64,000 bases of DNA from Climacteris rufus (GCA_013398175.1 VZRZ01004301.1:1458998-1522997); one strand, 5' to 3'. Positions 35,506-47,449 are shown, numbered from the stretch's first letter. Notes: a model not told the origin generated them from the letters alone. Numbers and translations are program-made.

Positions 35506-38500
35506 CTAAAAGAAAAATTATAAAATTAATGTTATGTTTAACTGAAAGTACACATCATGCCAATCAGTAACAGCATTGGAAAACAACTTAAATAAAGCCA
35601 AGTTTCATCAACCAAAATAGAAGAGTATTAATAAACACAACTTTTAATTCTGGTGACTCTCACGGAGAGTTTGACACATACTTTGACGAGGGGGAAAAAA
35701 GTTTCCTCCATCTTGTATCAATTTCATTATAATTTTGGTATTATTTGACAGGTAAAATGACCTTGCAGTATTCTATAAAGCAGCGCCTGATACATCAGAC
35801 ATTGTCAGCATTTTAAGTACTCTAATTGCACTTTCTCCAAAGTAAGTGTGTCAATCAAAAACAATCTGCACAATCATTATGCAAGCAGTATTCTAACGTC
35901 AGATACCCAACAGAAAATGAAAGAACAGGTGAGAATCAAAGCTGAGCCCTGTTACAGAAATAATTGCACTAAATAAAAGGGATAAAATTACATACTTACA
36001 CAAGTGTTATTGGTTTGCCTGAATATTCTTCACCAACAATAATGGGAGGGGAATCCATTTGCACAACTTCAATAGGTGTTTGTAAAATGTGTGACAAAGC
36101 CCTTAGCTTTAACGCAAAAACAATTGAGTAATAGGATTAAGTACAACGTAGGCAGGAGACAGGAAGACTAAGGACTTAATTTTAGCAGACAGTTAAAACA
36201 TAACATTTAAAATATTTTCAGAAAATAAACTTTATTAAAATAAGCAAAACTATTTTAACTTTTCAAACCTTGATTGAAAACAGGTTGCCTTAAACTAATC
36301 ATTGTTTTAAGGATACAACTTTGGACTAGTTTCAGTAATTTGGTAATGATTCTTTCATAAAACAATACTAACAAAAATAAGTTCAAAAATATTTTTTGAA
36401 GCTCAGGTTCTGGTTTACATGACAAAAACCTAACAATACTGTGCTATAGGCATATTTGCTATTACCTAAGTCTTCCTCCACTCATAGTGTCAGTATTTCT
36501 GATGATATTTATACCAACTGAATTCATTAACTTGCATGTTATCAAATACATCAGAACAGTGGTGCACCATCTGAAAAGCTACTGCTTTGGGAAAACAATT
36601 TATAACCACAGGAAAAAGTTGATAATAAACTAGTTTATGACTATGACTATTTATGCCCTCAGGTATTCTTCCTAAAGAAGCCCTTTTTTAAGGTATATTC
36701 ACCCCCTTCAGAATTTCACAAATAAAAATTATCAGTACAACACTTACTTCCAGCTGACCACCCCATGCAGCTGTATTTGCTATATCGTCACAGTATTTCT
36801 CAAATTCCTCTGCAGGGAAAGATAAGACAACTTTTAGTACTTCTCTTATTTGGAAACAAGAAGCTGAGGAAAAACAAGCAGCTGAGGACTGACTGTGCAA
36901 TGAAGAACCATAACTAGAAAGGTACAACCACATTATAAAGGAAAATATGTATGTTCACTGAACTAAAGGAAAGAAAAACAGAAGTCAAAAACCCCCAAAC
37001 TTGTTCCGTTTTAAAAAGAAAGACTGAAGACAGGAATAAAAACAAAAATAAAAAGAAGTACACTTTGAACTTTTTATTCAGGGAACTGGTACCAACAAAC
37101 ACAAAATTGCATAGTTTTCTTCCTGTTAAGTTTCAGAGGATGATTAGAGACATTAGAAGAGAATGTCTCAGCAAGTAGTATGCCTAATTCCTACATTAGC
37201 CAGGTGTCAGATACGTTTTACAAATCTTGCAAGTGCATGTAGTTAAACATCTGGTCGGGGTCTTTTTCATTTACAAATTAGCTGCCTTGTTTTTAACATC
37301 TGAAGTATTTCTTCCCAATAGTTCCTTCGTAAATAGCTAAATAAAATCTTTTCAGATCATATTCTATGGAAAACAGGTTTAAAATTTATAAGTTACAAAC
37401 CTTCAAGCTTCTGAACCCTATGAACAGATTATAAGAAAGAAAAATCCACAGATTTTCTGAAGACTGCTCAGAATTAATTCTCAGACATTTCTCTTATAAC
37501 AGAAAAGCCCTGTTGCTCTGCAGAACTTCATTCAGTATTCTCCTGGGATACATTTAGCCTGTGACAATTATCTCTGTCAATATGTGAAAGACAGCCCCCA
37601 GTGACCACATGAAATCCACAGCATTATCTATTAAATCAATGTAGCATCAAGTTAAAGAAATTTATGCACTCATTTGTGTGGTGTTTCAGGCAAAATGAAT
37701 AAATCGTATATTGCTCAAATAAGAGGTACATAAACTCCATTTAATCGCATTTACCCAGCCTACACATTGCTCCACACTTAAGCTCTTCATATTTTTTAGT
37801 TTAGTCTGCTTGTAAAAAAAGGAGTTCCAAAATACCTTGCATAAACAGTTAAAATAAAGGGTAGAATGAGAAAATGCATCTATCCAAACTATTATAAAAT
37901 ATATTTGTTAGAATTACACACCCATTTTTAACAGCTTTCCTGTGTACATTGAAAACACCAATATAAAACTTAACAAAAAAATCACCCCTAACCTGGTAGA
38001 TAAGCTGTTTATAATAATAACTTAAATCACATCCCAGAACATGAGTTCACATTACCTAGTAACCAGCAAGTTCTGATTTTTTTATAATGGGGAATAATGT
38101 TTCCAAGATTATAAAAAAAAAACCCAACAAAAAAAAAAAAAAACCCCAAAAAACAACAAATTATGGAGATCCAGGTATACCAAGTTTCAAAGCAGATCAT
38201 AATTATGTGTTCCATGGAACACAGCCAGACCAATAAAGTAACAAAGTTACAAATACCATGAAAGTCCCAATTCAGCTGTACCTTAGACTGAGATTTATCA
38301 GAGACAGTTGTAATAGCTTTTAAAATGTCATATGCTACAAATCTTACCTCTGCTATACATGTCTCCAGTATTAGGGTTTGTAAGAAAAGGCAGGAAGTCA
38401 TCAAAGTGACTTTGCATATACTTTGCAGTTTGGTTCCTCAGAGTTGCAACAGTCCAGGAATTTTGGTGATCCTTGAGCTGGTCTTCAATAGCTCTGTACA

Positions 38501-41500
38501 TGCAATGGCCATCTGAAGGGATTTGTTTAATCTCTAAGTGCCTTGCTGCCAATAGGGAGGCAAGTTTCTGACTTTCAAGATGTCTAGCACCTGTTAAATT
38601 TTCTATCTCAGCTTCAGCTATTCTTTCTTCTCTTTCTTTCTCCAAGGCAGCTTTTTTCTCCTTAGATTAAAAACAGATAAAAATTACATCAAATGTTAAA
38701 ATTTAGAATATGCCTGTACAGTTCTTGGCTTAGTGCTTGCTTCTAACTCTTCAAGTGTTTTCTCAGTATATTCCTATCTGTGAAATAATTGCCTGAATCA
38801 GTACTCCCAAATGGAGACCTCCTAAACCCAAACTTTAGCAAATGCTACGTGACCAATTTATCCTAACTACCTCCAACACCACACACAAAAATTGTATGAC
38901 AAGAAAAATCTTAATTATATCAACATGCAAAATAACACTTTACTGCACTCACACAAAAGCTATTAATCATAGTCCTTTCTTCAGGATCACCTACTTCCAC
39001 ACTCAAATACGGGAATTCTAATTAAATATCAGAAAATACTGCTCTTTCCTAAGAAGTGTGAGATCCACCACTTAAGCATATGATTGCATAATGGAGCTCA
39101 TGTCATGAAACTGAAACTCCCTCATGCTAGGTATTCTACTTCATAAACGACTGCTCCTAACCTAAAGGATGGATAAGAATGGATGCAGAGAATATTAGAA
39201 GGGATGTAGTAATACATAAAAATGATTTTTATAGAATTTCCTAAGTTCACACTTAAGTTAACAAGGGAGGAAGAGCCAAAGTAAACAAGCAAGTAAAAAA
39301 GGAAGCAGTACAGAGAATGATCTTTCCACTTTCACACTTAAAATTCACCACAAATCAAGACCAGTCTAGTTTAGGCAATCACAATATAAGAAAACTAGAC
39401 TAGAGTTCCTAGTTTGCCAAGAAATGGTGCCATGAATTATGAACATCCTTTTATCATATTTGTAGTGATCATGTAACAGGGGATGGAATATGCAATAAAG
39501 CAGAGTTCCTCTGGCCCTGACCCAATATTCATGCAGGTACAATGAGAATGTTAATCCATCCACAACACCTGATGTTTAACCAGATTTAAGCCTAACAGAC
39601 AGGACACCAGGTAGTGTTTCTTAACAACTCAACATTTTAAAAGAATTTCTTCGGTATTGATGTTCTTTCATTAAATGTATAAAGTTCTCGCATAAATTAC
39701 TTGCATATTTTCCACATAGTATTGTCCATTATTTTAATTCAATTGCTTTACTTCTTAAATAATGTTTTTTGTGAAAGTCTATCAAAAATCATTTGCTTTA
39801 CAATTTCTTTTTTTCTAGCTCCCATTTCCTGACCTATTCTGATTCCCAGCCCATGGCTGAGGGTAGAAAAGTACAACTATTTATAAAATCCTTACATATC
39901 TCTAGGTAGCAGTTTAGCAGATTTTCAAGGCACATAGTAGGTACAGCATCAATACTGAATTAGCCAGGTAATGTACCCTGCAAAATTGTTTAACTTTTGT
40001 TATTACAGTTAAGTCTAAATGAACATAATGTCAATTATTTATAAAATGTTTAATGTTAAGTCATACCCGCCTCTTCTGTGCTTTGGATATTCGAGGATGC
40101 TGAATCTGTTGCTCTACTCCTTCAAGGTCTAAATTTGCAACCCCATCAGCTATGGAATCTGTCTAAAAAGAAAAAAAAAATTAAATGTTCTTATTAGTAT
40201 AAACAATAATTAAGCTATGCATCTTCTGAAACAGTCCTAAGTTCTCTTCCAGGGTATATTTATGAAGGGTAGACACATGTACAAAGATCCATGTATAGCA
40301 CAGAGATCCATGAACAGCACAGAACCCATCAAAGCCAAAAGTAAAGCATTTCACATCCCGAACTACTGTCTTGCATTTCATTATTTTTTTTGTAGTCCCA
40401 ACAGAGTTATGAACTGTTCATCTTGGATTTTAACTGTATGTTCTCTTACACACTAGAGTGTGAATACTGCTTACGGGCTGAAAAGCTTTCCTCACCATAC
40501 CAGGGCCACGGAGGTATCCAAACAGCCACTGTCAAGTTCTGTGAAAATTAAAGCAGACGGCTCCACCTTCTATACCAAAGTATAACCAGCAGTCAGAAAG
40601 GACAGGGAGTTGACACTTCTCAAGTAAAGTGACAGACCTAACCCAATAACTGTATGAGTTATACAAAATAATCAGTTACACTGTTGACAAAATTGCAAAA
40701 CAAATCACACTGGATGAGTCAAACACCTGTTGAAGGTCAACACTTGAAAATCTACATAACCAGAGTGGCAATGTAACAGTAACAAAAAAATAATGCTTTA
40801 ACACGACTGAGTTACTCATGTAGCCTTAAAGACAAAACCAAATACTGCTTGTGGTGGTGCACCCTTCCCCCTACTCCACATTTAATTCCCGTTACACATT
40901 GGTGTTTGTGTAATGAGTTGGCTGGTGAAGTGTCCCTTGACGGTACCAGGAGCTCTTGCATGCCTGACATGGGAGCAGCACTGTTCAGATCAGGGACACT
41001 GCTGTCTGACCCATGAGGGGAATTAGAAACAGTTACCCTCTGAGAGCCTTGGAACATAACCCAAGTGGAACAGTACCACTGTTACTGGATTTTTCAAAAA
41101 TTTCAGGAATTATTGACTTGTGTTAATGGTCAGGACGGAAATTCATTAATACCTAAAGCAAATCATCTTGTGACCCTAAACACACTGATGCTACATAGGA
41201 CCCTTAGAGCTCTCCTGTGCTGCAGGGGGCTGTGCCAACACCTCCCTTAAAGTTGGACATCTCTCAGTTTGCCATCTCTCAAGTCTGCAACATTCAGAGG
41301 ATCATCATCAGCTGACAAGTGCTGACACGCAAGGGGAATTTTGGATGGTTATACCTTTGTATGTTTATATATATACATAATTGTGTCTGTGTGCACGTGT
41401 GTATGGATTGATTCAAACACCCTAAAGCAAGTATAGTATGGATATTGCTGTCTTGGATCTATACATAGTTGAGTTACTGTTGTAATTACAGTTAGCCCTA

Positions 41501-44500
41501 TTGAATCACCTTGTAAATGTTAAATTAGTCATTGATTAAGTGCTGTTAAAATCCTCCGGATGTAAGCAGCCAGCCAAGTCTGAGACTAAGTTTGGACCCA
41601 GTTGCATCCAGGCTCCATCAGCAGTTTAGAAAGTGAGTACAATCAGAGTCTTGTGACTCCCTGCTAGGCTCTCCCTTACCCTTCTGTATCCCCAGTCTCT
41701 GTGTAAATAATTCAAAATTGACTACAATTTGATTTCCTTGTATGCCTCATCCATGGATTCAGTAACAGACTGAATCTTGCCATCAAATTTTGTCATGATT
41801 TTCCAAATTTATATTAAACCTGCTCCTGACAATATCTTTGACAGTGATTCTTTAAGCAACCAAACCATTCTCTCAACAGTGCTCAACAACAAAAAGCCTC
41901 CACTGTTAAATGCCCCTTCTAGCAATGACCACTCACTGTAACAGCTAAAGCTTTCCAAAGTCGAAAAGAGTTACTAATATAGTGAAGAAATGGATAACTA
42001 CTTTAAAGCGTTATTTCATTTTAATTTTTAAAAGTTAAAAAAGTCCTAACAAATTGTACTTATACAACTTCAGCTGAAGTTAGGACACCTACCTTATTCT
42101 GTTCAGGTGAAGCTTCCTTCAGCTGCTTTAATTCCTCCTTGTGCTTCTGTTCAAGTTCTGCCTCTAGTTTGGCAACTTCATCAGCCAGCTGTTTTCGTCT
42201 CTTCTTATCATTCTTGGGAACAGCATTTTTCATGCCTTGAATTTTTGCTGTTAGAGGAGAGGTGTAATAAAACATTATTTTTAAATACAGAATCTCCATG
42301 ATCATTGCACAAAAGGTAACTGCAAGTCACGTAGAAAAAATAATTTACAAACATCAACGTATCAGTCTAAGAGTTTAGCTGTGAGACCACCCGTTCTAAT
42401 CATCTCATTTTCAAACTGGCTATGTTTTTTCTTAAAAGATGCAAACTGCCTTTTCTTTCTCCGTAGAAGAGAAAAAAATTATGCCAGGTTACCAAAATAA
42501 GTACATATGAATTTCATCAATACAGCATATTGGCCTGTTGCCTTCAAAAAAATTATTCAGGCATCTAGATCTCAAATCTCACAGGAAAGATGTACAAGTT
42601 TTTAATCACAAAAGCAGCAGATTAAAAGTAAAAACAGAGCTTATCCATCCTTAAAATAAAGGTTTTAAAAGCAAAATGGGTATTAAAAAAGAAAAAAAGC
42701 CTGAACTTGCTTAACATCCATCAGTATTTTTAGGCTGTAAGTCAATGCTTCATTTCTCAAATCACAGAATAGTTTGGCTAGAAAGGGTGTCCAGAGGTCA
42801 CCTGGTTCAACGTCCTGCTCAAAGTGCGGCTGAATTCAAAGCTACATCAGGTTATGTTAATTCAGATGCACCTGCAATTTATTCAGAAGACTATGAGAAA
42901 TCTCCAGGGATGGGCATTCTGCAACCTTTCTGGGCAACGTTTTCCCCAACATTTAATGACTCTTGCTATGAAAGTATTTTCCCTTTTTCCTCCCATGAAG
43001 AGTTTTCTTCTTACCCCTTTCAGTCCTTGTCTTTAGTCCATTCTCTACACTTCGATGAGTCTAGCTCCATCGCATTACACAGTGGAAATTACAACCAGAT
43101 TCCTCCATAGTCTCCTCTTCTCCTGTGTTCTTAAATGAACATTCCTCTCTGTCACTTCTGTATTCACTGTTTTAGACTTACAGCAGCAATTATTTAACAC
43201 CCTGCTTGCTATTCATCACCTGTACATTTTCCTGTCCTTCACCCTTAACTGACACAATTGAGCTGAAGCTGATGGCAGTGATAATGAAACTTTTCAAAGG
43301 GAGGCAGGAAGAATGGTCATACTAAAAGATTTATGTTCAGCATTCAGCCTCACAAGATGAATAAGCTGGGTATGACAGAAAAGCAGCTTTGTTCATTAAA
43401 ATTAACATAATAGAGAGAAGGGAATCCAGAACATAAAAGGCATGCACAAATACACAACGGGAGAGTATGGGTGGGGGGAATGTATGTATAGACAAGTACC
43501 ATCAACTGGGGAAGGTGTTGGATTTTCAGAGGTTGAAATTCACCTTATGTTAATTCTTACTAACTCTTGTTCTCTGGTAAACAGTGGATCGTTGCATATA
43601 CCAGCAATGTATTTTCCAAGTAGACAAATATGTGTCTATGAGTTACCTGCCTCTCCCACCTGGGAAGACTGGGGCTCTGTGTTCTGCATCCTCCTCCCAC
43701 CATTTGGTAGCGTAGGACTACCATTATCACCTCCTCTAGGTGTAAAAGCCCTCTCTTCTCAGCCTCTCCCCAACAATGTGTCATGTGCCAATCCCGCCAC
43801 TTAAGCACAATGCTTGATTCCTACCCCTCTTCAATTTCAACCAAATCTGAAGGAGGAACAAGTATCTCAAAACAATAAGTTTCTATAGACTTAATGACAG
43901 TAAGCAACCTGACTCCTTTCTTCTTTAATTCTCTGATAAAAGGCGGCAGATGGGCCTATCTCATTACATACCAAAAAAGCCAAACAAGAAAAAGTCCGTA
44001 ACAATATACTACCAATGAAAAAGGCTTAGCAAAAATGTTATAACTACAAAACTTATCAGAATCCATCTATCAGACCTATTTAATTATATTAATATATTGT
44101 AATAAAGTAAGTCAAATGGGACAAAATGATCCAAGTTCATATGATGCACTGGAAGACCACACTGGTCTTGTACTGCAGATACTTTATTATGGCTCGAAAG
44201 GATGTGAATGTTCAGGTCAACTACACTTTGAATGAAGAAACGTAACTGGCTGGGCAGCAAGAGCCCCTGTGCAGGCTTTTCAATCGAAAATGCCTTACAA
44301 AACCGCACCCTCTTTAACTTAAAACCAAAGCTGCAGTAAACCAAAATCACTCCCATGGCCCAGCATTAAGTCACAGCTACCATGCATCACTCGGCTGCCA
44401 AGGCCACGGCAGGGCGAGCTCGGCAGGCCGCCGCATGACCAGCACCGCTCCCAGCAGCACAGCCCGGCCCCGACACCGCTGCCCGCACGCACCATTTCGC

Positions 44501-44818
44501 TACCGCCGTCCTCGTCCCCTTGCGAGGGCACCGCCAGGCCCGCTCCCTCCTTTTCCACAGCCGCCGCCGTCCCTCCCGCCCCTCCGAGCTACTCGCGCTG
44601 CCGAGCGGGGCTTCCTCCCAGGGAAGGCGGAGAGGGAACGCCGAGTCCAGTCGGCCCCGCGTCTTCCCGCTGCCGCTCCCCAGCCTTCTCCCCCGCCCGC
44701 CCTGCGCCGGGCCACGGCGCCCCTCACCCTGGAGCTCCCGCTTCTCCTTGCGCTGCCGCTTCACCAGCTGCTGCAGCGGCCCGTCGGGCCCCTGCTCCTC
44801 ATCCCCCGAGCCTTCCAT
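35421..44818 (-). CDS. OTUD6B: OTUD6B deubiquitinase, complete, 7 coding exons
   Basis: OTUD6B is an OTU-family cysteine protease that removes ubiquitin; in mammals it has been linked to proteasome assembly, translation control and growth. Exons on the minus strand are 44728-44818, 42093-42247, 40067-40162, 38348-38660, 36748-36809, 36000-36106 and 35421-35505. Lengths sum to 909 bp, 302 codons plus TAG, and all introns are GT-AG with matching phases. Residues 1-30 are acidic then basic. About 31-145 are rich in K and E and likely helical, including KNDKKRRKQL and ISKAQKRREKK. The OTU domain starts near 158 with IPSDGHCMYRAIEDQL (nucleophile Cys167, Asp164 nearby) and ends with GEHYNSV (His286). 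The length is close to the 293-residue human protein. The ATG at 44818 is the only upstream in-frame ATG and lies in a CpG island. It is transcribed in the same direction as SLC26A7. Confidence 0.96.
35506..35999 (-). other. OTUD6B: OTUD6B intron 6
   Basis: 494 bp, AT-rich, with GTAAGT donor and TTCTTTTTAG acceptor. Nothing else is seen in it. Confidence 0.9.
36000..36106 (-). CDS. OTUD6B: OTUD6B coding exon 6
   Basis: It runs from GTTAAAG|CTAAGG to TTGT|GTAAGT and encodes LRALSHILQTPIEVVQMD, then PPIIVGEEYSGKPITL, residues 240-274 in the carboxy half of the OTU fold. It enters in phase 0 and leaves in phase 2. Confidence 0.95.
36107..36747 (-). other. OTUD6B: OTUD6B intron 5
   Basis: 641 bp, unique AT-rich sequence with a GTAAGT donor. 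No repeat or nested gene is seen. Confidence 0.9.
36748..36809 (-). CDS. OTUD6B: OTUD6B coding exon 5
   Basis: A 62-bp exon between CCCTGCAG|AGGAA and CTGGAA|GTAAGT. It completes a glutamate codon and encodes EFEKYCDDIANTAAWGGQLE, residues 220-239, including the conserved TAAWGGQLE of the OTU domain. Confidence 0.95.
36810..38347 (-). other. OTUD6B: OTUD6B intron 4
   Basis: 1538 bp. It contains an A-rich run at 38108-38160 and otherwise unique AT-rich DNA. The donor is GTAAGA and the acceptor CTTTCCCTGCAG. Confidence 0.9.
38348..38660 (-). CDS. OTUD6B: OTUD6B coding exon 4 (catalytic cysteine)
   Basis: The largest exon, 313 bp, between AATCTAAG|GAG and GCAGAG|GTAAGA. It encodes the end of the helical region (EKEREERIAEAEIENLTGAR), the catalytic loop IPSDGHCMYRAIEDQL and the segment DDFLPFLTNPNTGDMYSR. 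Confidence 0.96.
38661..40066 (-). other. OTUD6B: OTUD6B intron 3
   Basis: 1406 bp between the GTATGA donor and the CTAAG acceptor. No repeat or exon is seen inside. Confidence 0.9.
40067..40162 (-). CDS. OTUD6B: OTUD6B coding exon 3
   Basis: A 96-bp phase 0 exon encoding 32 residues, from TDSIADGVANLDLEG to HPRISKAQKRR. The first half is the least conserved part of the protein, and the ISKAQKRR end is near-identical to mammals. The acceptor has a long pyrimidine tract; the donor is CGG|GTATGA. Confidence 0.93.
40163..42092 (-). other. OTUD6B: OTUD6B intron 2, with an unexplained block
   Basis: 1930 bp. The part from about 40800 to 41760 is less AT-rich than the flanking intron. It carries short unrelated frames on both strands and an AT/GT microsatellite-like patch near 41370-41402. 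It could be an old LTR insertion, but no terminal motifs or target duplication were found. Confidence 0.7.
42093..42247 (-). CDS. OTUD6B: OTUD6B coding exon 2
   Basis: A 155-bp exon from CTAACAG|CA to AATAAG|GTAGGT. It encodes KIQGMKNAVPKNDKKRRKQL and a glutamate- and lysine-rich run ending SPEQNK, predicted to be a long helix. Confidence 0.95.
42248..44727 (-). other. OTUD6B: OTUD6B intron 1
   Basis: 2480 bp, from the GTGAGG donor in the CpG island to the CTAACAG acceptor. It contains an old CR1 fragment at 42761-43130. Plus-strand frames at 42745-43110 and 43442-43804 are not supported as genes. Confidence 0.9.
42761..43130 (-). mobile_element. Old CR1 LINE fragment in OTUD6B intron 1
   Basis: The plus strand shows diverged antisense CR1 blocks in order: ATCACAGAATAGTTTGGCTA, TCCAGAGGTCACCTGGTTCA, CTGCTCAAAG, CTACATCAGGTT, TCTCCAGGGATGGGCATTCT, GCAACCTTTCTGGGCAACG, TTTTCTTCTTA and TCTCCTCTTCTCC. 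It is longer and more diverged than the other CR1 copies here, so it is probably older. Confidence 0.75.
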
Positions 44819-45060
44819 GGGCGCCCGGAGCCGGCGGGGCGCGGCTGACCCCCGACCCCGGCGGGAGGCGGAAGCTAGCCCCGCTTCCGCCAGCACCGCC
44901 CCGCCCGCCGCCGCCTCCACCGCGGCGTGAGGGGCTGGAGCCGCCCCGCGCCGCGGCCCAGGGCTCGGGTCGTCCTAGGGAAAGAAGGAAGGAAAGCAAA
45001 CGCTTGTTTTGTTCAGGGGTTGCGAGTTTCTGTCCGCCGGCGTCGGTGAGGCTGCTCGCT
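44380..45060. promoter_or_regulatory. CpG island promoter of OTUD6B
   Basis: A GC- and CpG-rich block of about 0.7 kb in an otherwise AT-rich region. It covers the 5' UTR, exon 1 and the start of intron 1 of OTUD6B. No TATA box is obvious, as is usual for housekeeping CpG-island promoters. The exact transcription start cannot be read. Frames on both strands through it (for example 44387-44920 and 44435-44930) reflect the lack of AT-rich stop codons. Confidence 0.85.
44728..44818 (-). CDS. OTUD6B: OTUD6B coding exon 1
   Basis: Encodes MEGSGDEEQGPDGP, then QLVKRQRKEKRELQ and the first base of an alanine codon, ending at the donor CCAGG|GTGAGG. The start is the first in-frame ATG. The frame stays open upstream to at least 44920 without another ATG. 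The conserved RKEKRELQAKIQGMKN spans the junction with exon 2. Confidence 0.93.
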
Positions 45061-46329
45061 CCTTCCTCCTGCCCGGTAAAGGACTCCTGTGGACAAGTCT
45101 GCACTGCGAAAAAGCCATACGTTTAGCTCAGCTAAAGGTAGATCCTATTAAACAGGGAGGCTAGGGGTGAGAAAGGAATCGATTAGGGTTTTTACACAAT
45201 TTATCGAATTAAGGAAAAAAAATTATTTAACCTGTTCATTTCTGTGCAAAATAGTGCGCTGCCTGTGCCAGTTTTTCACCTGAAGTTCCTAAAACATCTC
45301 AAAAGCACCCAGAAAGGCGCACGATTTTCTAAGTTTCAGTGTGTCTCTTCACCATTGTGAAATAACTCCTCAGAAAGTGTCACATTTTTATTCCGGTAAA
45401 AATCCAAACTTCGTGGTTGGGGTCAAATCCCCACTTCAAAGTGGGAATTACAGATTGTTGTGTAGTGAGATGCTTTTCTCTTCGTTGCAGGCACCAACAG
45501 TATTTTGTGGAACATCCAGTTGATCTAGGCAAAATATAACAGTTAATATTTTAATGGGGTTTTAAATTACTCAGACTGAGCAAAAACTTTGGTAATGGAA
45601 CAGTGTGTTTGTACTTAATGTGTTAAGGTCATTGCTGTTTTACATTTTTATGAACAAAGTGTCTACAAGAATACCTCCCTGGAGATATTTAACAAGAGAC
45701 GTGTTGCTTAGAGATGTGCTTTGGTGATGGGCTTGTCAGTGCTGGGTTAACGGGGACATCATAAACATCTTTCCCAACCTAAACGATTCTGAGATTCTAT
45801 GAAGTACAGTATTAAGTGTAAAGAGAGTAAACAAGTCTAAAACAGAATCATTACATGATATATCATTACGGGATCATGATATGTCAAAATATCTTGCTGT
45901 ATAGAACCACTAATTATTTTAGATCTCCTTTAAAATTATGTTGAAATGTAAATAACTTTCAGATTCATATGTCAATACCTGAAAATAAATTTTTCCTTTA
46001 CCTTCACCTGGTATTTCCAGCCTGTTAGGACAAAAGAGATCACAGATCAGCTAGGAAAAGGGGGACAATAGGCTTTTCGCTAAGAAAATAGTGAAACATT
46101 GGAAATCACTGGGGTGGCCTTGTAAATATTCTGCAAACCTAGAACAGGGACAAATCCGTGTTGGATTTATTTGGACTAACAGATATGTGCTCTGTATTAG
46201 TTTGTCTATGGCCTATATTTATCCACACATGTATGTACATATGACTGTTTTGATATTTAGTACATACTCTTGAACATGCTATATATTTCAAAATAAAATA
46301 CCGCTTTATACTGTTTAAAACTATAAAAA
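45061..46329. other. OTUD6B upstream flank
   Basis: AT-rich sequence between the OTUD6B CpG island and the retroviral remnant. It contains a CR1 tail at 45676-45801 and no recognisable gene. Confidence 0.5.
45676..45801 (+). mobile_element. CR1 LINE 3'-end fragment, plus strand
   Basis: Contains CTCCCTGGAGATATTTAACA, TGATGGGCTTGTCAGTGCTG, GGTTAACGGGGACATCATAA, TTTCCCAACCTAAACGATTC and GATTCTATGA, the usual order of a CR1 tail of the GGTTAACGG..GATGATC subtype. Confidence 0.85.
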
Positions 46330-46574
46330 CAGTTTATACTGTTTTAAAAACCACCCCCTCTCGGTGTGCCCTGCAAATCGTGCCCTGGCTGGGGAAAGTG
46401 CCCGGGAACCCAGGCAACGAGCTGTGAATGGGAGAGGGCGCTGAGGGGACCTGGAACACCGGCCTGCGGCTGGCGGGCACCGCGGGGCTCGGCGGGACAC
46501 GATGAACAGCCAGGAGAGCCCAGAGCAAAACCCACCATTGGGCCAAGAACTGGGTGAAGTGCGGGTGCGCCGAC

Positions 46575-46695
46575 TGTGAGGGAATAAAACCGCAGGATCT
46601 CTTTGTTGGGGACCCTTCCCCGGAGACACCCAGCTCGGTAAATCGCTGCACCACGATTAAGTTACATGGGGTTAACGTCTGGGACTCTGCTATTG
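46575..46695 (+). mobile_element. Upstream LTR-like R/U5 segment
   Basis: GGGAATAAAACCGCAGGATC followed by TCTTTGTTGGGG, a GGAGACACCCAGCTCGGT block, CACCACGATTAAGTTA and GTCTGGGACTCTGC is collinear with 49783-49898. Similarity stops after CTCTGC. The GC-rich 240 bp before it may be U3 but has no counterpart at the other end. Confidence 0.55.
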
Positions 46696-46924
46696 TTCCA
46701 TGAGCAGGCAGTAACATTGTGCCAGGAGCGCTGGCCGGCTGTAACCTGTAGTAGTAACGCGGCAGAACAATGGCCATCACAAGGAACTTTTTGATCTACA
46801 CAAATTAACTTTCCTGCGGCAATGTCTGGAAAACGGATTCCCAGATCACTTGGATTATTGTTATGGTTGGAACAGCTGTGAACGGATGAGAGGTCAGCAG
46901 AGGGAAGCCGAACCGACGGTCACA

Positions 46925-47375
46925 CTTGAGGTGGCGGGGGCTGAGCCCCAAAGCGGAAACCCTTGGCGCTCTCCCTGCATCGGTACCGCCCTGTCGGGTC
47001 CCGGGGATTAATCCCCAAAGCGGGAACCCTGGCTCTCTGGTACATCGGTACCGCCCTGTCGGGTCCCGGGGATTAATCCCCAAAGCGGGAACCCTGGCTC
47101 TCTGGTACATCGGTACCGCCCTGTCGGGTCCCGGGGATTAATCCCCAAAGCGGGAACCCTGGCTCTCTGGTACATCGGTACCGCCCTGTCGGGTCCCGGG
47201 GATTAATCCCCAAAGCGGGAACCCTGGCTCTCTGGTACATCGGTACCGCCCTGTCGGGTCCCGGGGATTAATCCCCAAAGCGGGAACCCTGGCTCTCTGG
47301 TGTCCCTGTCGGATCACGGGGACTGAGCCGCAGAGCGGGAATACCGGAGCCCTGCCTACCTCGGCACCGCCCCGT
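46925..47375. repeat. 65-bp tandem repeat array, about 7 units
   Basis: Copies of a 65-bp unit begin CGGTACCGCCCTGTCGGGTC at 46981, 47046, 47111, 47176 and 47241. The first four are identical to one another and the fifth differs only at its last bases. A diverged unit precedes them (about 46925-46980) and another follows (about 47301-47375). Each unit carries the perfect palindrome GGGGATTAATCCCC and a KpnI-type GGTACC. The array lies between the LTR-like end and the gag remnant, in the leader position. Frames of 71-125 codons across it are repeat translations. Confidence 0.93.
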
Positions 47376-47449
47376 CCTTTAAATGCTCCTTCATGTACAG
47401 CGTCTAGCTTTCCTCCTACGGGGCTACGCCAAGTATTTACCAAACACCC

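Noticed and set aside
44387..44930. Long frames on both strands (up to 177 codons)
   Set aside because: They sit in the CpG island, where stop codons are rare. Only the OTUD6B exon 1 part, 44728-44818, is supported by homology and a splice donor; the annotated start at 44920 is GTG, not ATG.
46321..46780. Minus-strand frames of 102-148 codons
   Set aside because: They are antisense to the GC-rich retroviral LTR region and show no domain.
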